5,316 bases of DNA from assembly GCA_003484585.1 (NCBI GenBank), contig DNBZ01000222.1, positions 1 through 5,316 of the forward strand, in the 5' to 3' direction. This DNA comes from Bacteroidota bacterium. Lineage in GTDB: Bacteria; Bacteroidota; Bacteroidia; NS11-12g; UBA9320. The notes beneath the pieces are model-generated. The model ran no database searches. It was not told where the DNA came from and saw only the letters and a program-made list of their open reading frames with translations. Shown piece after piece: positions 1 through 5,316 of this stretch (within the stretch, counting starts at the first letter, position 1; each line of letters begins with the position of its first letter). The translations under genes and the position numbers were made by a program.

Positions 1-1749
1 GCCAGTTTCTTTGGCCTTGGCCACGGCCTCTTCAATAGTGTAATACCCGATTAAACCATACGGAAGATGCAATTGATCTGAGAAACGTCTATCTGAGCTA
101 CTTTCGGAATGTGTAGCTACACCGCCCGATTGAATGTTATAATCTTGAGTAGTTAATGGAGGAAGAATACCTGCTAAAGGTCTAAGAGGGGCTCCCCACA
201 TACCAGGAAGCATCCAGAGTCCAAATGAGAATACGACTACTGCAAAAAGGAATCTCATCACTGGTATTCTAGGCATATCACTATCGTGAGGAAACTTTAT
301 TTTCCCGATAAGATATAAGCCCATTAACATAGCTAAGACTACCCAAATAGCAATAAAGACATCTCTATCTAATATTCCCCAATTGTAAACTAGGTCGGCT
401 TGTGATAAGAATTTGAAAGCAAGTGCCAATTCTACAAATCCCAATACCACCTTTACAGAGTTTAACCAACCTCCTGATTTCGGAAGGCTATTTAACCAGC
501 TAGGAAAAATAGCAAACAGCACAAACGGGAGTGCAAACGTGATAGCAAATCCTAACATAGCTATCAAAGGTTTTATAAACTCTCCACCTGCCGCTAGTAT
601 GGAAACTGATCCAACTATAGGCACAGTACAACTAAAAGAAACCAATACTAAAGTGAATGCTATAAAGAAAATACCTACATATCCACCTTTATCTCCTTTG
701 GCATCCATTTTATTTACAAAACTAGAAGGAAGTGTAAGCTCAAACATTCCAAAAAACGACAATGCAAAAAATACAAAAATTGCAAAGAATATCATATTAG
801 GTAACCAATGAGTACTTAGCATATAAGTAAACGTTTCACCGAAAACCATTGCGAGTAGCAGACCTAAGATTACGTAAATACTCACAATAGAGATTCCGTA
901 GAACAAAGCCTTTCTAATACCTTTTTTTCTGTCAGTTTCTTTAGTAAAAAAGGCAACAGTCATAGGAATCATAGGAAATACGCAAGGAGTAACTAAGGCT
1001 ATAAGACCACCACCTATTCCTAATAGGAATAGTGCCCAAAGCGATAAAGACTTTATGTCTGTTTCCTCATCATCTGCGGCTACTTCTGAGGCTTCCTCAT
1101 TCTTATCTTCTGCTGTTTCTAGCACTTCAGACTCTGACCCACTAGTGGCAGTGTCTATGTCTTCCTCTCCGGTTGTTGTAGTTTCTTTCTGTTCCGTATT
1201 CGCTTCCTTATCTAGAGCATTGTCCGTTGTTTCTGCCTCTTCTACTTCTAGTATAGGCTTTACTGTTTTCTTAATTTTAAGACCAGCCAACGTAAATTTA
1301 TGTTTGTATGAGAGGCAGCCTCGATCATTACATATTTGATAATCAACTTTCCCTTTAATAGAAGGGGCAGCTCCTATTACTCTAGCTTTTTGTCTAAACT
1401 CTACTTTATTAGAAAACTCATGTACCTCGCAATCGAATATGTCATCTATATAAATATGAACATCAATTGGCTTTGGAACCCCGATCAATTTAAGACCAAC
1501 AACCTCAGAATAATCAAACTCTGTGAGCAAAGGCCCACAAGTTGGACTAAATTTCGGATCATAGTTATTTGAATAGACATGATACTTAGGCTTTAAGGGA
1601 GCGGTGAATACTATTTCAACTTCATCACCAATTTCAACTTCTGCTTTAGAAAACTCTTGCGACCAAGTGGCTGGCTCCACTGTTGCCTCTTGGGCAAATA
1701 CTACAGCTGAGATTAATAACGTTAGTCCTAAGATTAAGTACTTCTTCAT
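1..1749 (-). CDS. dsbD: DsbD-type thiol:disulfide interchange protein (partial, C-terminal end missing)
   Basis: Members of this inner-membrane family pass electrons from cytoplasmic thioredoxin to periplasmic thiol proteins, for example those serving disulfide isomerisation or cytochrome c maturation. Translated from ATG at 1749, the frame stays open for 583 codons to the left edge. Residues 1-19 look like a signal peptide (MKKYLILGL..., cleavage likely VFA|QE). Residues 20 to about 160 form the N-terminal periplasmic domain, with a CNDRGC pair (C140, C145) in the place of the catalytic cysteines. Residues 168-233 are a very acidic linker. About eight membrane segments follow (near 236-258, 281-303, 315-338, 356-382, 396-416, 430-448, 463-481, 498-517). 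The first holds TPCVFPMIP (C256) and the fourth SFSCTVPIVG (C374), matching the transmembrane cysteine pair of DsbD. The sequence ends at residues YTIEEAVAKAKETG, just where the C-terminal thioredoxin domain begins, so its CxxC lies outside the window. Extra cysteines C71 and C107 are unusual. No clear Shine-Dalgarno precedes the start. Confidence 0.93.
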   Translation of the reverse strand, partial: MKKYLILGLTLLISAVVFAQEATVEPATWSQEFSKAEVEIGDEVEIVFTAPLKPKYHVYSNNYDPKFSPTCGPLLTEFDYSEVVGLKLIGVPKPIDVHIYIDDIFDCEVHEFSNKVEFRQKARVIGAAPSIKGKVDYQICNDRGCLSYKHKFTLAGLKIKKTVKPILEVEEAETTDNALDKEANTEQKETTTTGEEDIDTATSGSESEVLETAEDKNEEASEVAADDEETDIKSLSLWALFLLGIGGGLIALVTPCVFPMIPMTVAFFTKETDRKKGIRKALFYGISIVSIYVILGLLLAMVFGETFTYMLSTHWLPNMIFFAIFVFFALSFFGMFELTLPSSFVNKMDAKGDKGGYVGIFFIAFTLVLVSFSCTVPIVGSVSILAAGGEFIKPLIAMLGFAITFALPFVLFAIFPSWLNSLPKSGGWLNSVKVVLGFVELALAFKFLSQADLVYNWGILDRDVFIAIWVVLAMLMGLYLIGKIKFPHDSDMPRIPVMRFLFAVVVFSFGLWMLPGMWGAPLRPLAGILPPLTTQDYNIQSGGVATHSESSSDRRFSDQLHLPYGLIGYYTIEEAVAKAKETG

Positions 1750-1787
1750 AAAATTTAATATTATCACTTCAAATTAAACGCTTTCAG

Positions 1788-1812
1788 CTACATTTCATTA
1801 CTTAAGATGTAG
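1788..1812. repeat. short inverted repeat, possible operator
   Basis: CTACAT at 1788-1793 is mirrored by ATGTAG at 1807-1812, with a 13-base spacer that contains the palindrome CTTAAG (1801-1806). The half-site centres are 19 bases apart, close to two helical turns, and the site sits between divergent genes, as an operator might. The arms are only 6 bp, so a chance match in AT-rich DNA is quite possible. It has no T-tract and a long loop, so it is a poor terminator. Confidence 0.2.
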
Positions 1813-1827
1813 ATAAGTGTATAAAAG

Positions 1828-1862
1828 TTGCTCCACATCCGATGAACACCCATTTACCTTTG
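1828..1862 (+). promoter_or_regulatory. possible Bacteroidota-type promoter for the glucosaminidase operon
   Basis: TACCTTTG at 1855-1862 matches the Bacteroidota -7 element TAnnTTTG exactly, and a TTG lies upstream at 1828-1830. The gap between them is 24 bases, slightly longer than the usual range of about 17-23. If real, transcription would begin only a few bases before the ATG at 1875, giving a very short leader, and the in-frame ATG at 1842 could not be used from this promoter. A chance match is possible. Confidence 0.33.
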
Positions 1863-1874
1863 ACCACTATATAC

Positions 1875-3308
1875 ATGAGAAGAATAAGAATATTTCATAT
1901 AGCACTCAGCTTATTACTAGCTACTGCCACTCTTGCCCAAAAACAAACCCCGCAAGAATACATAGCTAAATATAAGGACCTTGCCATTATAGAAATGCAC
2001 AGAAGCGGTGTCCCTGCAAGCATTACTCTATCACAAGGAGTACTGGAAAGTAATAGTGGAAATAGTAGACTTGCTAAATTTGCTAGCAATCACTTTGGTA
2101 TAAAGTGCAAAGGTAGCTGGACGGGAAATGTAATATATGCAGATGATGATGCTGCTGACGAATGTTTTCGGGCATACGGGAGTGTACTAGAATCGTATCA
2201 AGACCATTCAGATTTTTTGCGAAAAAACTGGAGATATCATCCTTTATTTGAGCTAGACCCTTCCGACTACAAAGGATGGTGCCACGGCCTTAGAAAAGCA
2301 GGTTATGCTACCAATCCGCAGTATGGCAAAATACTAATAAGCCTAATAGACAGATACGAACTGCATCAGTATGATGGAGCTAAGCTGCCAGGAACTGGCC
2401 TTCCAAAACTAGTAGTAGGTGAGACTATAAATGGAGTACCTGTAAAGACCGCTAAACCTGGAGAGACCGTGGAGAGTATAGCCTCAGAAAACTATCTAAA
2501 AGATAAACATATCCGCAAATGGAATGACCTCCCAGCCGACGCTAAGATAGAGCCAGGTGAGATAGTGTACTTAAAACCAAAACGCAGAAGAGGATCTGAA
2601 GAAAAACATATTGTGCTAAAAGGAGAAGATATGCGTGACATATCTCAGCAATACGGCATAAAACTAAAGCTGCTATACCGAAAAAACAGAATGGAAAAAG
2701 GTGCCGAACCTAAAGAAGGAGAAGTCCTATATATGCAAAAGAAGCGTGACAACGAAGATGTGATAGAAACCGCTGAAGAAACCCCTCAATGGAAGGAAGA
2801 AGAACCAGAAAAATTTATAAATCCTCACTCAGAAACTAAGAAATTACTAGACAGTACTGATTTTAGTCATCCTGGAGCACTAGACAAAAAAGTAATAGAA
2901 GTGCCAGACTTTCATCTAGTACAAAAAGGAGACAATATTTACAGGATAGCTGAAAAGTATCAGGTTTTCGAAGAAGACATACTCACTTGGAATAAGGACC
3001 TTAACCCAAGTACCATGAGCATAGGCCAAAAAATATACCTGACAGCGAAAGCTGCAGAAGCTGCTAATAGTGTAATAAAAAAGTCTATACAAAAAGAGGA
3101 AGCAAAGGACTCTATAACCCAAGAGGATGTGGAGGAGATACAAAAACAAATAACGGTAGATGGACCTGTGACCCATATTGTAATAAAAGGCGATACTTTA
3201 TATAATATCTGCAAAAGATATAACGTAACTGTGGACCAACTAAAAGAGTGGAATAAGCTAACAAACATCAATATTCAACTAGGCCAAAAACTACAAGTAT
3301 CTGAATGA
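1875..3308 (+). CDS. secreted glucosaminidase (GH73-like) with four LysM-like repeats
   Basis: This is probably an exported peptidoglycan hydrolase that cuts the glycan strand beside N-acetylglucosamine and binds the wall through LysM repeats. From ATG 1875 it has 477 residues. Residues 1-21 form a good signal peptide (MRRIRIFHIALSLLLATATLA, cleavage LA|Q). Residues about 26-163 are the glucosaminidase domain, with SQGVLESNSG (E58 the likely catalytic acid), NHFGIKCKG (72-80) and KAGYATNPQYG. LysM-like repeats lie near 192-236 (the most diverged), 244-289 (HIVLKGED...), 346-390 (FHLVQKGDN...) and 434-476 (HIVIKGDT...). Charged spacers at about 290-345 and 391-432 separate the later repeats. 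An in-frame ATG at 1842 would add 12 residues (MNTHLPLTTIYM...); I prefer 1875 because it puts the arginine-rich n-region and hydrophobic core at the true N-terminus. Cysteines are C78, C97, C136 and C446. The stop overlaps the next start as ATGA, so translation is probably coupled to the symporter. Confidence 0.9.
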   Translation: MRRIRIFHIALSLLLATATLAQKQTPQEYIAKYKDLAIIEMHRSGVPASITLSQGVLESNSGNSRLAKFASNHFGIKCKGSWTGNVIYADDDAADECFRAYGSVLESYQDHSDFLRKNWRYHPLFELDPSDYKGWCHGLRKAGYATNPQYGKILISLIDRYELHQYDGAKLPGTGLPKLVVGETINGVPVKTAKPGETVESIASENYLKDKHIRKWNDLPADAKIEPGEIVYLKPKRRRGSEEKHIVLKGEDMRDISQQYGIKLKLLYRKNRMEKGAEPKEGEVLYMQKKRDNEDVIETAEETPQWKEEEPEKFINPHSETKKLLDSTDFSHPGALDKKVIEVPDFHLVQKGDNIYRIAEKYQVFEEDILTWNKDLNPSTMSIGQKIYLTAKAAEAANSVIKKSIQKEEAKDSITQEDVEEIQKQITVDGPVTHIVIKGDTLYNICKRYNVTVDQLKEWNKLTNINIQLGQKLQVSE

Positions 3309-4762
3309 GACCTGAGATTACATTAGCTATACTACTAGCATACTTCGCTATGCTTATTATAATCTCATGGTATACTTCCAAAGGGTCAGATGACACCTCA
3401 TTCTATACTGGGAATAAGAAATCCCCTTGGTTTTTAGTAGCCTTTGGTATGATAGGAGCTTCTCTTTCTGGGGTTACTTTTTTAAGTGTGCCAGGAGCAG
3501 TAGCCACATCGCATTTTGGATATTTCCAAGTGGTGCTGGGCTATATGGTGGGCTACATTATCATAGCAAGAGTCCTACTCCCACTCTATTATAAATTAAA
3601 TCTAACTTCTATATACACGTACCTAGAAGGCCGATATGGAAACTATGCCTATAAAACAGGAGCAGCTTACTTCTTGCTTTCTCGTATTATCGGAGCTTCA
3701 TTCAGGCTATTCCTTATAGCAGGCGTGTTACACCTTGCTATTTTTGAGCCATTTGGAATGCCTTACTGGTCTACTGTAGCTATTACCATAGCACTCATAT
3801 TTGCATACACCGCTAAGAGCGGTATAAAAACAGTGGTATACACAGATGCTCTTCAAACGTTTTTTCTAATCACTTCCGTTATTCTTACCATTATATTTAT
3901 TGTAAATAAACTTGAATGGACATGGGCCGAAACGATAACGAATCTTGTAAATGATCCCAATACTCAAATCTTCCATTTCGAAGGAAACGGCAGCAATGTA
4001 TTTTGGAAACAGTTTCTTGGGGGAGCATTCATAGCACTAGCTATGACAGGACTAGACCAAGATATGATGCAGAAAAATCTGAGCATAAGCAATGTAAAAA
4101 GTGCACAGAAAAACATCTATGTGCAGATGGCTATGTTTCTAGTAGTCAATATTATTTTTCTAAGTCTAGGAGCACTCCTCTATCAATATGCAGCTACTTT
4201 TAATATCACAGATTTTAGCAAACCAGATCAACTTTTTACGAGTATAGCCATGAAGCACTCCATTCCTGTAGTGGGAGCATTTTTCATCATAGGTCTAGTC
4301 GCGGCTGCATACAGCAGTGCAGACAGTGCTCTTACTGCACTTACTACTAGTTTCTGTGTAGATTTTTTGGGCTATGAACGCAACGGAAAGAAAACAGATA
4401 AAAAAGTGCGGAGCAAAGTACATATAGCATTTGCCATCATCATTTTCTTAACCATTCTCCTATTTAAAGAATGGAATAATGACTCCGTAATAAACGAATT
4501 GTTTAAAGTCGCAGGTTTCACATACGGACCACTTTTAGGCCTATTTGCCTTTGGTATACTGACTAAAAGAAACGTAAATGACTCACACGTGCTACCGATT
4601 TCACTGATTGCTATATTATTTACTGCAGCCTACTACTTTGGTCTGCCACATATCATAAAAGACTTTAAAGCAGGATTTGAGGTAATCATCATCAATGGTT
4701 TACTTACATTCGTTCTGCTATACATTGATAGTATTTTTACACCCCAAACATTAAAATCATAA
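3305..4762 (+). CDS. sodium:solute symporter (SSS family), substrate unknown
   Basis: This inner-membrane protein probably imports a small solute driven by the sodium gradient. It has 485 residues, the normal size for the family, with about 13 hydrophobic segments (near 5-22, 42-66, 72-92, 118-144, 154-170, 178-201, 235-250, 273-297, 318-350, 371-388, 398-420, 428-446, 456-477). Family motifs include SLSGVTFLSVPG (53-64) in the second segment, YTDALQ (179-184), TGLDQDMMQKNLS (248-260) and GLVAAAYSSADSALTAL (330-346). In the last motif A334, S337 and S338 align with the sodium-site residues of PutP (A337, S340, T341), so the transporter looks functional. The substrate cannot be told from sequence; relatives carry proline, sugars, sialic acid, pantothenate or monocarboxylates. 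The start codon overlaps the glucosaminidase stop by 4 bp and the LOG-family gene follows after 12 bp, so the three are likely co-transcribed. No start other than 3305 is needed: the first helix begins within five residues. Confidence 0.94.
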   Translation: MRPEITLAILLAYFAMLIIISWYTSKGSDDTSFYTGNKKSPWFLVAFGMIGASLSGVTFLSVPGAVATSHFGYFQVVLGYMVGYIIIARVLLPLYYKLNLTSIYTYLEGRYGNYAYKTGAAYFLLSRIIGASFRLFLIAGVLHLAIFEPFGMPYWSTVAITIALIFAYTAKSGIKTVVYTDALQTFFLITSVILTIIFIVNKLEWTWAETITNLVNDPNTQIFHFEGNGSNVFWKQFLGGAFIALAMTGLDQDMMQKNLSISNVKSAQKNIYVQMAMFLVVNIIFLSLGALLYQYAATFNITDFSKPDQLFTSIAMKHSIPVVGAFFIIGLVAAAYSSADSALTALTTSFCVDFLGYERNGKKTDKKVRSKVHIAFAIIIFLTILLFKEWNNDSVINELFKVAGFTYGPLLGLFAFGILTKRNVNDSHVLPISLIAILFTAAYYFGLPHIIKDFKAGFEVIIINGLLTFVLLYIDSIFTPQTLKS

Positions 4763-4774
4763 AAGAAATAAGAG

Positions 4775-5316
4775 ATGACAGATAAATCAAACCAAAGAAT
4801 ACAGCAGGCATTTGAAAACAAGGACTGGCCAGAGATAAAAAGTTCTGACAGTTGGAACATCTTTAAAGTAATGTCCGAATTCGTAGAAGGCTACGATACC
4901 CTATCTAGAATAGGACCATGTGTATCTGTTTTTGGTTCTGCTAGAACTAAACCAGGCACACCATACTACGAAATGGCTGTAGAAATAGGTCAGAAACTAG
5001 CCGCTGCTGGACTGGGAGTAATCACAGGTGGTGGTCCAGGTATCATGGAAGCTGGGAATAAAGGAGCTAGTAAAGAAAAAGGTGCTTCAGTAGGACTAAA
5101 TATTGATCTTCCTTTTGAGCAAAGTAGTAATCCATACATAGATCATGATAAGAGTATAGACTTCAAATTTTTCTTCGTTAGAAAAGTAATGTTTATGAAA
5201 TACGCTCAAGGTTTCATCGTATTGCCTGGAGGTTTTGGCACATTAGATGAGCTTTTTGAAGCTCTTACTCTAGTGCAAACTCAAAAAACAGCTAAGTTTC
5301 CTATCATTTTGGTAGG
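4775..5316 (+). CDS. LOG family (TIGR00730) Rossmann-fold nucleotide hydrolase, partial at 3' end
   Basis: Proteins of this family, often mislabelled lysine decarboxylases, cleave the N-glycosidic bond of nucleoside 5'-monophosphates, releasing base and ribose 5-phosphate; plant and some bacterial members activate cytokinins. The frame gives 180 residues plus two bases before the right edge. Motifs: VSVFGSAR (50-57), a Rossmann turn GGGPGIMEA (85-93), FFFVRKVMF (132-140, R136 the likely active-site arginine) and the signature PGGFGTLDE (151-159, E159 the likely catalytic glutamate). About 49 residues precede the first core strand, including amphipathic IQQAFENKDWPEI, which is longer than in compact 190-residue LOG proteins and resembles longer family members. 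The end of the Rossmann fold and the C-terminal helices lie outside. A purine-rich stretch (AAAGAAATAAGAG) precedes ATG 4775, only 12 bp after the symporter stop, consistent with an operon. The true substrate may be a housekeeping nucleotide rather than a cytokinin precursor. Confidence 0.92.
   Translation, partial: MTDKSNQRIQQAFENKDWPEIKSSDSWNIFKVMSEFVEGYDTLSRIGPCVSVFGSARTKPGTPYYEMAVEIGQKLAAAGLGVITGGGPGIMEAGNKGASKEKGASVGLNIDLPFEQSSNPYIDHDKSIDFKFFFVRKVMFMKYAQGFIVLPGGFGTLDELFEALTLVQTQKTAKFPIILV

Larger units (their letters stand above)
1750..1874. other. divergent intergenic region between dsbD and the glucosaminidase gene
   Basis: This AT-rich spacer of about 125 bp separates two genes that diverge, so it must hold the promoters for both directions unless one lies inside a gene. 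The plus-strand side has a TAnnTTTG match near 1855, and the middle has a short inverted repeat at 1788-1812. On the minus strand I found no exact TAnnTTTG; the closest is TTAATTTG at 1777-1770, one mismatch and about 20 bases before the dsbD start, with no TTG element at the expected distance. If the glucosaminidase instead starts at 1842, the spacer shrinks to 92 bp. Confidence 0.6.

Noticed and set aside
413..811. Plus-strand open frame of 132 codons
   Set aside because: It lies entirely antisense to the DsbD membrane domain, which has clear family motifs in the other strand; the translated product is Asn/Thr/Lys-rich with no recognisable domain.
1055..1572. Two plus-strand open frames, one very Ser-rich (1055-1339) and one at 1336-1572
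   Set aside because: Both are antisense to dsbD. The Ser-rich one is the mirror of the acidic linker codons (GAA, GAG, TCT), and the other covers the N-terminal periplasmic domain.
1758..1765. TGATAATA on the minus strand as a sigma70-like -10 box for dsbD
   Set aside because: Such boxes are common by chance in AT-rich DNA, it sits too close to the start codon, and Bacteroidota promoters use TAnnTTTG instead.
1895..2089. Minus-strand open frame of 64 codons
   Set aside because: Shadow of the glucosaminidase catalytic domain; no start signal or domain.
2916..3271. Two overlapping minus-strand open frames
   Set aside because: Both are antisense to the third and fourth LysM repeats; their hydrophobic, Phe/Ser/Leu-rich content follows from reversing Lys/Glu-rich codons.
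4003..4203. Plus-strand frame within the symporter, with several cysteines
   Set aside because: Out of frame inside a gene with intact family motifs; the CKKC-like pattern comes from shifted reading of the segment around residues 260-275 of the symporter.
4763..4774. Terminator or promoter between the symporter and LOG genes
   Set aside because: The 12-base gap is too short and has no hairpin; it only holds a purine-rich stretch suitable for ribosome binding.
4633..4860. Minus-strand frame across the symporter-LOG junction
   Set aside because: It is antisense to two well-supported genes and has no recognisable domain.

Overview
The window suggests a member of the Bacteroidota, probably a flavobacterium-like relative. 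The base composition is AT-rich, Ile ATA and Leu CTA codons are common in the plus-strand genes, start codons lack a clear Shine-Dalgarno sequence, and there is a match to the Bacteroidota promoter element TAnnTTTG. The DsbD-type protein and the glucosaminidase/LysM protein also look like Bacteroidota versions of their families. The taxon is inferred from these traits, not from a marker gene.

Layout: positions 1-1749 on the minus strand hold a DsbD-type thiol:disulfide interchange protein. It starts at 1749 and runs off the left edge just before its C-terminal thioredoxin domain. A divergent intergenic region of about 125 bp follows (1750-1874), with a possible promoter and a short inverted repeat. 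From 1875 to the right edge lie three closely packed plus-strand genes. The first is a secreted glucosaminidase with four LysM-like repeats (1875-3308). The second is a sodium:solute symporter (3305-4762), whose start codon overlaps the previous stop as ATGA. The third is a LOG-family (TIGR00730) Rossmann-fold nucleotide hydrolase (from 4775), cut by the right edge.

The three plus-strand genes look like one operon, with junctions of -4 and +12 bp. A plausible but unproven reading is cell-wall cleavage by the glucosaminidase, uptake of a small solute by the symporter, and nucleotide-monophosphate cleavage by the LOG protein. The substrate of the symporter cannot be read from the sequence, and the LOG gene may be only a passenger. 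The divergent DsbD homologue carries reducing power across the inner membrane to periplasmic thiol proteins. The glucosaminidase is an exported protein with several cysteines, so a functional link is conceivable but not shown.

I see no mobile element, CRISPR array, RNA gene or clear terminator. Nothing here is strong evidence for an undescribed system. The points most worth a second look are an extra cysteine pair and a very acidic linker in the DsbD homologue, the start choice and promoter of the glucosaminidase, and the tight glucosaminidase-symporter-LOG cluster.
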